From the NCBI RefSeq assembly GCF_002222655.1, contig NZ_CP022423.1:1240001-1304000 (forward strand): DNA of 64,000 nucleotides. Reading direction: 5' to 3'. Below the pieces are notes generated by a model. It saw only the letters and a program-made list of their open reading frames with translations, was not told the DNA's origin and made no database searches. The position numbers were made by a program, and so were the translations under genes. Positions 43,682 through 52,521 of this stretch are shown one piece after another (the stretch's first letter is position 1; every line of letters begins with the position of its first letter). This DNA is from Vitreoscilla filiformis (GTDB taxonomy: Bacteria > Pseudomonadota > Gammaproteobacteria > Burkholderiales > Burkholderiaceae_C).

Positions 43682-44383
43682 ATGTTCAACCGATTGCTCA
43701 ACCACCTGGAAGAGCTGCTGGTGACCCTGCTCATGGGCAGTGCCACCGTCATCATCTTTCTGTCGGTGATGCACCGTTATTTGTCCGGTTACGCCATTCC
43801 TGGCGTCCAGGACTGGCTCATCAGCCTGAACTTTGGCTGGGCGCAAGAGCTGTGCATCATCCTGTTCGTTTGGATGGCCAAGTTTGGCGCCGCGTATGGT
43901 GTGCGGACGGGCATCCACGTCGGCGTTGATGTGCTGATCAACCGTCTGGACGACAGCAAGCGCGCCAAGTTCGTGCTCTTCGGCCTGCTCGCGGGGGCCC
44001 TGTTCACCGGCATCGTCGCCACGCTGGGTGGCAACTTCGTTTGGGAAAACGGCGCGCACTATGCCTTCTTCCATGCCTTTGGCATCGAAGCCCCCGATCT
44101 GTACGAAGGTCCCACCACCCCCGATTTGGAGTGGCCCACGTGGATCGTGTACAGCGCGATTCCGTTGGGTTCGTCGCTGATGTGTTTCCGCTTCCTGCAA
44201 GTGGCGTGGAACTTCACCAAGACCGGTGAACTGCCGCACCACGACCACGGCCACGTCGATGGCTTGGATGAAGAAGTGCCTGTCGATGCCAACCCCTACG
44301 GCATGGACGACAACCTGCACATGCACGACCTCAAGCACCACCACAAGGCCCCGAACGCGAACGGCAAGGAGTCTCAGCCATGA
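43682..44383 (+). CDS. dctQ: TRAP transporter small membrane subunit DctQ with His-rich tail
   Basis: A 233-residue protein with four main helices (ELLVTLLMGSATVIIFLSVMHRYL first) and the family segment WAQELCIILFVWMAKFGAAYGVR. The C-terminal 45 residues are hydrophilic and rich in His and Asp (HHDHGHVDG, HMHDLKHHHK), which is unusual and could bind metal. ATG 43682 follows GGGAG. The stop overlaps dctM by 4 bases. Confidence 0.93.
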   Translation: MFNRLLNHLEELLVTLLMGSATVIIFLSVMHRYLSGYAIPGVQDWLISLNFGWAQELCIILFVWMAKFGAAYGVRTGIHVGVDVLINRLDDSKRAKFVLFGLLAGALFTGIVATLGGNFVWENGAHYAFFHAFGIEAPDLYEGPTTPDLEWPTWIVYSAIPLGSSLMCFRFLQVAWNFTKTGELPHHDHGHVDGLDEEVPVDANPYGMDDNLHMHDLKHHHKAPNANGKESQP

Positions 44384-45666
44384 ATGCCCTGGTCATCTTC
44401 GGCTTGCTGGCCGTGCTCATGCTCACCGGGATGCCGATCTCGATTTCGCTCGGCCTGACGGTGCTCACCTTCTTGTTCACCATGACCGAGGTGCCGCTGG
44501 AGTCGGTGGCGCTCAAGCTGTTCACCGGCATTGAGAAGTTCGAGATCATGGCGATCCCGTTCTTCATCTTGGCGGGCAACTTCCTCACCCACGGCGGGGT
44601 GGCCAAACGCATGATCAACTTCGCCAGCGCGATGGTCGGCCACTGGTATGGCGGCCTCGGCTTGGCGGGGGTGTTGGCGTGTGCGCTGTTTGCGGCGGTG
44701 TCGGGCTCCAGCCCGGCCACGGTGGTGGCGATCGGCTCGATCTTGCTGCCGGCGATGGTCAAGGCAGGCTTTCCGAACCGCTTCGGCGCCGGGGTCATCT
44801 CGACGTCGGGCGCACTGGGCATCCTGATCCCGCCCTCCATCGTGATGGTGATGTACTCGGTGGCCACCAACACCTCCGTGGGCGCGCTGTTCATGGCCGG
44901 GGTGATTCCGGGCTTGGCGCTGGCCGGGGTGCTCGGCGGCGTGACCTGGTACCGCGCCCGCAAGTTCAACTACCCGCGCCAACCCAAAGCGAGCTGGGCC
45001 ACGCGGCTCAAGGCGCTGCGTGAATCGATCTGGGGCTTGTTCCTGATCGTGGTGGTGATGGGCGGCATCTACTCGGGCATCTTCACCCCGACGGAAGCAG
45101 CGGCGATGTCGGCGGTGTACGCCTTCATCGTGGCGGTGTTCGTCTACAAGGACATGGGCCTGAAAGACGTGCCCAAGGTGCTGCTGAACTCGGCCAACAT
45201 GGCGGCGATGCTGCTTTACATCATCACCAACGCCGTGCTGTTCTCGTTCATCATGACCAACGAGAACATCCCGCAGGCGCTGGGCGACTGGATTTTGCAG
45301 AACGGCTTCGGCCCGATCGCCTTCTTGCTGGCGGTGAACATCATCTTGCTGCTGGCGGGCAACTTCATGGAGCCGTCGTCGATCGTGCTGATCTTCGCGC
45401 CCATCTTGTTCCCGGTGGCGGTCAAGCTGGGCATTGACCCGGTTCACTTCGGCATCCTGATGGTGGTGAACATGGAGGTGGGCATGTGCCACCCGCCCGT
45501 GGGGCTGAACCTCTACGTGGCGTCGGGCATCACCAAGATGGGCATCACCGAGCTGACGGTGGCGGTGTGGCCGTGGCTGCTGTCCATGCTCGGCTTCTTG
45601 GCGGTGGTGACCTACTGGCCGGGCCTGTCGCTGTGGCTGCCGCGCATGTTGGGCATGGTGGCCTGA
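44380..45666 (+). CDS. dctM: TRAP transporter large permease DctM
   Basis: A 428-residue, about 12-helix permease that carries substrate with Na+ or H+. Family motifs are IPFFILAGNFLTHGGVAKRMI, AAVSGSSPATVVAIGSILLPAM and GILIPPSIVMVMY. ATGA overlap with dctQ shows coupling. It ends 28 bp before the convergent trpS. Confidence 0.96.
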   Translation: MNALVIFGLLAVLMLTGMPISISLGLTVLTFLFTMTEVPLESVALKLFTGIEKFEIMAIPFFILAGNFLTHGGVAKRMINFASAMVGHWYGGLGLAGVLACALFAAVSGSSPATVVAIGSILLPAMVKAGFPNRFGAGVISTSGALGILIPPSIVMVMYSVATNTSVGALFMAGVIPGLALAGVLGGVTWYRARKFNYPRQPKASWATRLKALRESIWGLFLIVVVMGGIYSGIFTPTEAAAMSAVYAFIVAVFVYKDMGLKDVPKVLLNSANMAAMLLYIITNAVLFSFIMTNENIPQALGDWILQNGFGPIAFLLAVNIILLLAGNFMEPSSIVLIFAPILFPVAVKLGIDPVHFGILMVVNMEVGMCHPPVGLNLYVASGITKMGITELTVAVWPWLLSMLGFLAVVTYWPGLSLWLPRMLGMVA

Positions 45667-45694
45667 CGAAAGCGGACAGGTGGGGGCGCCAGGT

Positions 45695-47008
45695 TCATGC
45701 GCCGAGTGCGCTGACCAGGGCCTCCAGGGCGGTATGCGCTTCAGCCAAGAGGTCGGCGGGTGCCGGTTGCAGCGGCACCTCGGGCAATGCGGCAGCGCCT
45801 TGGGTTTTCAGTCGCTTCACCCAGTCCCCTGCTTCGCGGCCACTGGCAAACCCCTGGCTTTGCAGCAGCACCCGTCCATCGTGCGCACTGAGTTTGAAAT
45901 AGAACTGGCCATCCGCCTCGCGGTACTGCTTGAACACCGGCAGCGCGGGTTTGGCCTTCTCCGCCTTGGCGGCGTTGCTGGCCACCGGGGCCGCCACCAT
46001 GCGGCGCAGGCCCACGGCGTTGCGCAGCTCGGCCAGCAGCGGGGCGGCCTGGGCACGCGCCTTGGCGGCGCCGTTCATGAGGATCTCTTCCAGCTCGGCA
46101 GGGCGGGCCATCAGTTCCTCGTAACGCGCACGCATCGGCGCCAGATGCCCATCCAGCAACTCGAACAAGCGGGTTTTGGCCTCACCCCAGCCCAGGCCAG
46201 CTTGCAAGTCTGTGCGGAAACCAGCCGTTTGTTCAGCCGAAGCAAATGCGCTGTAAAGCGTGTAGAGGTGTGAGCCTTCGGCGTCCTTCGGCTCACCCGG
46301 CAGTTTGGAATCCGTCACCACACGGGCGATGGCTTCTTTCAAGGCCTTGGCGCCGCCGTCGAAGAGCGGAATGGTGTTGTCGTAGCTTTTGCTCATCTTG
46401 CGGCCATCCAGGCCGGGCAGCACCGCCACCTGTTCTTCGATCACCGCCTCGGGCAGCACAAAAAACTCACGCCCCTGGCCGAACAGGTGGTTGAAGCGCG
46501 AAGCGATGTCTCGCGCCATCTCGATGTGCTGCACCTGATCGCGTCCGACAGGCACTTGATGGGCGTTGAACATCAAAATGTCGGCGGCCATCAGGATGGG
46601 GTAACTGAACAAACCCATCGTCACCCCATCGTCCACATCCCGCGCCGCTGCGGTGTTGGCGTCGGCGGCGGCCTTGTAGGCGTGGGCGCGGTTCATCAGG
46701 CCCTTGGCGGTGACGCAGGTCAGCAGCCAAGTCAGCTCGGGGATTTCGGGGATGTCGCTCTGGCGGTAAAACGTCACGCGGTTCGGGTCGAGGCCCGACG
46801 CCAGCCACGTCGCTGCCAGCGCTTGGCGGCTGCGCTCGATGCGGGCCGGATCGTCGCACTTGATCAGGGCGTGGTAGTCGGCCAAGAAGAAAAACGCATC
46901 CACGTCAGCACGCTGACTGGCGGCGATGGCCGGGCGGATTGCGCCAGCATAGTTGCCCAAGTGCGGGGTGCCGGTGGTGGTGATGCCAGTGAGGACGCGG
47001 GTTTGCAT
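45695..47008 (-). CDS. trpS: Tryptophan-tRNA ligase with C-terminal YegP-like (DUF1508) extension
   Basis: A 437-residue class I synthetase. The HIGH-type motif is TPHLGNY at 14-20, and [10 protein letters not shown] near 205 is the KMSKS loop. The core ends near 335. The last 60-70 residues ([19 protein letters not shown] and following) resemble the YegP/DUF1508 fold, which is not part of E. coli TrpS (334 residues). ATG 47008 is chosen to fit the family N-terminus; ATG 47050 in frame is possible. It is divergent from a DMT permease. Confidence 0.93.
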   Translation of the reverse strand: MQTRVLTGITTTGTPHLGNYAGAIRPAIAASQRADVDAFFFLADYHALIKCDDPARIERSRQALAATWLASGLDPNRVTFYRQSDIPEIPELTWLLTCVTAKGLMNRAHAYKAAADANTAAARDVDDGVTMGLFSYPILMAADILMFNAHQVPVGRDQVQHIEMARDIASRFNHLFGQGREFFVLPEAVIEEQVAVLPGLDGRKMSKSYDNTIPLFDGGAKALKEAIARVVTDSKLPGEPKDAEGSHLYTLYSAFASAEQTAGFRTDLQAGLGWGEAKTRLFELLDGHLAPMRARYEELMARPAELEEILMNGAAKARAQAAPLLAELRNAVGLRRMVAAPVASNAAKAEKAKPALPVFKQYREADGQFYFKLSAHDGRVLLQSQGFASGREAGDWVKRLKTQGAAALPEVPLQPAPADLLAEAHTALEALVSALGA

Positions 47009-47095
47009 GGCGATTCGAGCGAGCTGGGAAAAACGTGAAAGATTCGGCATTGTCTGCGGTAGCCTGCGCCGCTTGTCGATGACTTGCGAGGCGCC

Positions 47096-48040
47096 ATGCT
47101 GCTTGGAACCCTGTTTGCCCTGGCCGCCGGCCTGATGTGGGGCTTGGTTTTTGTCGGCCCCCTGATCTTGGACGATTACCCAGCGGTGATGCTGGCCTTT
47201 GGTCGTTACCTCGCGTTTGGGCTGATCGCGCTGCCGCTCGGGTGGCTGGATCGTGCCAACCTGCGCGAGCTGACGCGGGCCGATTGGTGGGAGGCGCTGA
47301 AACTCTCCCTGGTCGGCAACGTGCTGTACTACCTGTTTTTGGCGTCGGCGTTGCAACGGGCTGGCGGCCCCCTGCCGACGATGATCATCGGGACGCTGCC
47401 GGTGGTTATTGCCATCGTGGCCAATCGACGCAATGCGGCGCGTGATGGGCGCTTGCCTTGGCGCCACATGGCCCCTTCCCTGGGTTTAATCTCGCTCGGC
47501 TTGTTGTGCGTGAACCAAAGCGAGCTGCAAAGCTTGCTGGCCGATCCACATGCCGATCCGGTGCGCTACGCCTGGGGGGCGGTGTTGGCGGTGGGCGCGG
47601 TGGTGTGCTGGACGTGGTATCCGATCCGCAACGCCGATTGGTTGCGACATCACACCCAGCGCAGCCCGCGCAGTTGGGCCACAGCACAAGGGCTGATGAC
47701 ACTGCCCTTGGCGAGCCTGGGTTTTGCGCTGACTTGGGGGTATTTCAGTGCCACCGATGCCCCATGGGCCATGCCGCTGGGGCCCCGCCCGCTGCTGTAC
47801 GTCGGGATGATGCTGGCCATTGGCCTGCTGGCATCGTGGGTCGGGACGCTCTGCTGGAACGAGGCCAGCCAGCGCCTGCCGACGCGCTTGGCCGGCCAGC
47901 TCATCGTGTTTGAAACCTTGTCGGCCCTGGCTTACACCTATGTTTGGCGCCAAGCGTGGCCGGATACGCTCACGTTGGCCGGGGTGGGTTTGCTGGTGGC
48001 AGGTGTCAGTTGGGGTGTTCCCCAGCACCGGGCACCGTGA
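47096..48040 (+). CDS. EamA/DMT-family permease
   Basis: A 314-residue inner-membrane protein with about ten helices in two EamA repeats. The N-terminus [20 protein letters not shown] and the second-half segment [20 protein letters not shown] are characteristic. The substrate is unknown (metabolite export). An in-frame TTG lies 12 bases upstream of the chosen ATG 47096. It is convergent with the sulfotransferase gene. Confidence 0.88.
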   Translation: MLLGTLFALAAGLMWGLVFVGPLILDDYPAVMLAFGRYLAFGLIALPLGWLDRANLRELTRADWWEALKLSLVGNVLYYLFLASALQRAGGPLPTMIIGTLPVVIAIVANRRNAARDGRLPWRHMAPSLGLISLGLLCVNQSELQSLLADPHADPVRYAWGAVLAVGAVVCWTWYPIRNADWLRHHTQRSPRSWATAQGLMTLPLASLGFALTWGYFSATDAPWAMPLGPRPLLYVGMMLAIGLLASWVGTLCWNEASQRLPTRLAGQLIVFETLSALAYTYVWRQAWPDTLTLAGVGLLVAGVSWGVPQHRAP

Positions 48041-48067
48041 GCACCCGGTTTGACACTTGAAGGCGCG

Positions 48068-49066
48068 TCAGGGAGTGTCCTTGAGCGCTTCTTGGACGTC
48101 CCTCAACAGGCGTTCCATCGCTGGGGGGGCCTCGGCGTGGAGCAGCCACGCGGTACTCGGTAAGTTGTAGGTTTTGGGCGACAACTGCTGTTCCCAGCGT
48201 CCGACCAAAGCCGATTGGTACTTGGCCAAAAAGGTGGAAAACGGCGCTTGCTGCGTGAACGACCCGGCGACTTGTTGGGGCGCCATGGTGTTCGACACCA
48301 ACGCAGCCAGCTGTTTGATGTCGGCGTGGCCCTGCTTGACCAAACCCAAGAAAGCGGTACGGACACGCACATTTGAAGAGCCATTGCCATGCTGCCGCCA
48401 CATCACATTGAGCGCCCGCAGCACTTCGACATGGGGAATCGGCATGGAGGCGTTGATACGCTCTTGCTTGACTTCGAACGGTGGGCTGACCTCAACGGTT
48501 TGCAGCAAGGCCGTGACCAAATCAGTACCGTCGGCGGCCAAGGTATCGAAGTTCAGAACCTTGACTTTACCGGGGAAGTTCTTGTGATAGAGATCCAGAA
48601 CCACCGACGGATTGAACAACTGGCTGCCGTAGGGCCGTGCCATGTGCGGGAAGAAATACTCCGACCATGTGGCTTCAGCGCCGTGCTTGATGCTTTCTTG
48701 CCAACTGGACACCAGCAGATCGTCACTCCGCCGCATCACGTAGACGACTGTGGTGTCCACCGATTTGAGCATTTTGGCCAAACTGGCCACCTGCTTGGCA
48801 TTGAGGCGATCGAAATTCTCGGAGGAAATGATGTTCAGTGAAAACTCACCGAATTTCTGGAGGGCATTTTCCAAAATTGGAGAATGACCAGAACTCTGGA
48901 ACTCTTCGACGATTTTGTGCTGCCCATAAGCGATGTTGATGCCGTCAGGAACATAGTTGATCCCGCTGGCGCTCAGTTGCTCTGAGTGAGCAAACAATCG
49001 CTTTTGAATGAACGTGGTTCCAGTCTTGTGCGGCCCAATGTGGAGCAGGAGCTTTGGAGTGGTCAT
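48068..49066 (-). CDS. Sulfotransferase-like protein
   Basis: A 332-residue protein with a PAPS-binding loop LLLHIGPHKTGTTFIQKRLF (residues 6-25) and a 3'-phosphate loop YVMRRSDDLLVSSWQESI near 130. These match carbohydrate sulfotransferases (Sulfotransfer family). Start ATG 49066 fits the family; ATG 49093 would add nine residues. The gene looks less GC-rich than its neighbours. It lies downstream of the large glycosyltransferase on the same strand, separated by a terminator-like stem, and may decorate the same glycan. Confidence 0.8.
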   Translation of the reverse strand: MTTPKLLLHIGPHKTGTTFIQKRLFAHSEQLSASGINYVPDGINIAYGQHKIVEEFQSSGHSPILENALQKFGEFSLNIISSENFDRLNAKQVASLAKMLKSVDTTVVYVMRRSDDLLVSSWQESIKHGAEATWSEYFFPHMARPYGSQLFNPSVVLDLYHKNFPGKVKVLNFDTLAADGTDLVTALLQTVEVSPPFEVKQERINASMPIPHVEVLRALNVMWRQHGNGSSNVRVRTAFLGLVKQGHADIKQLAALVSNTMAPQQVAGSFTQQAPFSTFLAKYQSALVGRWEQQLSPKTYNLPSTAWLLHAEAPPAMERLLRDVQEALKDTP

Positions 49067-49169
49067 TGTTTGAATCGGAAAAGCGCGGGTCATCCAAGTG
49101 TGACCGGCATGAACAACAGTGGCATCGTCCGGATGACGCCGGTGCAGCAGTTGGCACCCCGGGCAAGAG

Positions 49170-49203
49170 GCGAAAAGAGGGTCACACCGGTCCCTCTTTT
49201 CGC
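49170..49203 (-). terminator. Strong 12-bp stem-loop after the glycosyltransferase gene
   Basis: The arms GCGAAAAGAGGG (49170-49181) and CCCTCTTTTCGC (49192-49203) are perfectly complementary around a 10-base loop. On the minus strand the stem begins 13 bases after the glycosyltransferase stop. The T-stretch lies inside the 3' arm rather than after it, so termination may be imperfect or assisted. The symmetric arms would work in either direction. Confidence 0.65.
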
Positions 49204-49216
49204 ACCGAACTCAGCC

Positions 49217-52200
49217 TTACTTCACAGCTTTGTTGATGGTCTCCACAGGGGAGCCGTCCAACAGGCGCGGCCAAAGCGACTGGGGCTTGGCCGGTGGGAA
49301 GATGCCGATTTGTCGCAGCGCATCGGCCAACACCTCGCGGCCATGGTCGAACGAGTATTGGTCTTGGGTCAAACGGCGGCAAGCGGCACTCATGGCCTCC
49401 CACCGTTCTTGGCTTTCGTAAATCTCGGCGATGTGCTCCGCCCATTGAGCCGGCTCGGCGCAAATCATGGCTTGATCGCCATGGCGAGCGCCCGTGCCTT
49501 CGGCGGCAGTGGGGGTCATCACCGTCGGGATGCCGCGTGAGAACGCGCCGATCACCTTACCCTTCAATCCAGCGCCGGTCAGCAGCGGCGCTACAAAAAC
49601 GCGAGCGGTGTCGTACACCTCATCGGTGGTTTTGACGAAGCCCTTGAGGATGATGTCCTCACCTTCGAGCTTCTTGAAGCGTTCTGGCGCCTTGCTGCCG
49701 TAGATCAAGAACGGCACGCCCGGCAGACGCTCGCGCAGCAGCGGCATGACTTCGCGGACGAACCACTCCACGGCTTCAATGTTCGGACGGTGGCCAAAAC
49801 CACCCAAGAAAGCGATGCCTTGGCGTGCTTCGAACGGTGGGATGTCTTGGGCGGTTTCCACCACCCAGGGGCAAGCACCCGTGGGCGTCGCGTTTGTGGC
49901 CGTGCTGTGGCTGGTGATGACTGCTTGCTCCACTTCGCTGTAGGAAAGAGCCAGGTCCACCTTGCTGATGACCTTGAGTTCGCTCTCACGCGTTTGCAGA
50001 GCGCGACCCATCTTTTGACCGTCTTGGTCGTGGATGGCTTCGCGCAGCTCACGCAAGAAGTGCAGGTCGTGGATGTTCAGGATGATCTTGGCTTCCGGGT
50101 AGAGCGAGCGGATCTTGTCCACCACCTGCTCGGCCACGCCATAGCGGGCGATGTAGAAGAAGTCGAACTCGCTGCCGCGCTTTTCGATCACTTCCGCCAT
50201 GCTGTAGCAGAACGGGGCATACAGCGTCTCCACGCCCATGCGCTGGAGTTGTTCCGTGTAGCCGCCCATGAAGGCGACGTTCGACGGAACGAACGTCACC
50301 TTGCAACCCAAGGATTGCAGGATGCGAATTTCCTGCAATGCGGCGTAACTGCCGGCATCTTGGTCGGGCGTCAAGGTTTGGGCGTCCAAAACGAGGGCAC
50401 GGAAGCGCACGCCACGGTCTTGGAGCAGATGGGGCTTGTCGTGGCCGTTGACGCCGTTGTGCTGGTAAGCCTCGGCCCAGCGACGCAGGAACTTCGGCCT
50501 GTTGATGGCTTGGAAGCGCTTCAGCCCGCTGCCACTGGTGCTGGTGCCGTTGCTGACGCCTTCGTAGTGAACCACTTCACAGAACGGGGTGTAGACCGTT
50601 TTGAAACCCTTGGCGCGCACACGGAAGGCCAAATCGGTGTCTTCGTAGTAGGCCGGGGCATAGTAGGTGTCGAAGCCCTTGAGTTCCTTCCACAGGGGCA
50701 CGGGCAGCATCACACAGGCCCCCGACAGGTAGTCCACCTGCCGCACGTAGTTGTAGCGGGGCTCGGCTGGGTTGCCGTTGCGGCCAATGTTCCAGGGTTG
50801 GCCATTGCCCCACACCAGCCCGCCGGCTTCTTGCAGGTCGCCGCTGGGGTAGATCAGCTTGGCGCCGGTCATGCCGACGTTGTCAAAGCGCTCGAACGGG
50901 TCCAGCAGCTCGTCCAGCCAGCCCGACATGACTTCGGTGTCGTTGTTGAGCATCACGACATACTCACCACGCGCTGCTTCACCCCCGGCATTGCTGGCAC
51001 CGACGAAGCCTTGAGCCACCTCGTGGCGCACCACGGTGATGTTTTGAACGATGGTCTGGATGTCCTCGGTTTCGTCGCTGGAGCCGTCGTCGACCACGAT
51101 CACTTCGTAGCTGGCGCGGCACTGGGCCGCTGCGAGCGAAGCCAAGCAGGTGTAAGTGGTGGCGAACTTGTTGTGAACCGGAATGACGATCGACACCTTG
51201 GGGGAGTCCCAAGCTGGGAAGACGATCGGGTCATAGGTTTGCAGCGGCCCGGTGAAGCCACGGATCACCTGTTCCTGACCCAGCGCCATGTTCAACACGG
51301 CTTGTTTGAGTTCGGCGATGGCTTCGGGGCTGTCGGCACTCAGCGCGGCATCCGACAACCGAGACAGGCCACGCCGCAGCGATTCATACCGCTGCGGCCC
51401 CAGCGGCGACAGGTAGCTGCGCAGGTAGCGCGTGCCTGCATAGCGTTGCAGCGCATCGCTGGGGGTCAACTGGTTGAGCAGCATGAACACACCCACGTCG
51501 ACCACGCGGCCCGGATGTTTGCGCAGCGTCACCGAAACTTCGTGGGGGCGACCATCCAAGAACCGATCCGGTACGCCCAAGAAGAAGCGTTGGCCGGGGG
51601 CGTTGTGCTCGCGAGGCGAGGCCGCTTCGCCGCTGGAGGCGAGCTCGTTGTCGATCCACAAATCCAGTGCGTGGCGGGCTTCCTTGCCCTGCACATGCAA
51701 CCAGCCGGTAAACCCTGCGCCGTTCAGACCTTCGATTTTGCCTTCGATGACCAGATCCGGCAGCGTGATCTCCGGCCCTGCCAGCGTGGTGCCGGTGATG
51801 GTCTCACGCACGGTCAGTTTGTGTGTCTTGCCGTCAAACACTTCTGGCGGCAGGCGCAAGGTGTAGGCGCAGTAGCCTTCAGCGAATTGGAGTTTGGCCA
51901 GATCAGCGCGGAACTTGTTGGCTGTGCTGCGGGCCACGGTCTGGCCATCGGACATCAGCTCGACCGTGACCGGTGCGGTGGGATTCTCCGGATCCAGGGC
52001 CCAGCCCGTGATAAACAAGCCACGCATGGCATCGGCGTGCCCCATCACCGGCAGCATGCGCTCCACATTGATCGACAGGGGGAAGTTCAGGGCGGTCTGG
52101 CTGCCCGCCAGCTCGGAGCCTTGGAATCGCAAGGTGATCACGCGCTGGCCACCGGTGAACAGCAAGCAACCCGGGCATGCGCACTTCAAAGTCCACAGCT

Positions 52201-52430
52201 GCGGTCTGCCCTTTGGCGTCCACGATGTCAAGGCGTCCTTTCTGGGCACGGGCCGTCAGGACAAATTCGCCATCCGCATAGACCTGGATTTCGGCAGGCA
52301 AGGCGGGCAGCACGCGGGTGCGCACCCATCCTTTCAGTGTGTGGCCGTACAGGCCGTCAATGCCCGCATCGGCCAAAGACAGATCGACGGAAGGCAGCCC
52401 AGCAGGCGTTGTTTTGGAAGACTGGCTCAT
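49217..52430 (-). pseudogene. Large GT2-GT4 glycosyltransferase, frameshifted near the N-terminus
   Basis: A two-enzyme glycosyltransferase of about 1069 residues if the frame is restored. Start ATG 52430 reads SSKTTPAGLPSVDLSLADAG, and the frame changes at 52162-52169, where GCAAGCAA (TTGCTTGC in the gene) is a 4-base tandem duplication. Removing one copy joins VDFEVRMPGLL to FTGGQRVITLRF. Domains after the N-terminal region are GT2 (VSIVIPVHNKFATTYTCLASL, VVDDGSSDET, LNNDTEV, YEDTDLAFR) and GT4 (LSYSEVEQ, IAFLGGFGHRPNIEAV, APLLTGAGLKGKV). It probably makes a surface polysaccharide. It could be a pseudogene, a phase-variable gene or an assembly error; the rest of the frame is intact. Confidence 0.82.
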
Positions 52431-52521
52431 GACTGAAGATGTGAAAGTGGCAGATTTGCGGAGGACGACATGTCATCCAGAAAAACTGGCCGTTAGTCTA
52501 GCTGGTTGACGATACGGGATT

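Noticed and set aside
49790-52432. An 880-codon plus-strand frame opposite the glycosyltransferase
   Set aside because: No domain recognised; the opposite strand encodes clear GT2 and GT4 motifs.
52463-52478. Imperfect palindrome GGACGACA/TGTCATCC upstream of the glycosyltransferase as an operator
   Set aside because: It has one mismatched pair and no supporting context, so it is too weak to list as a feature.
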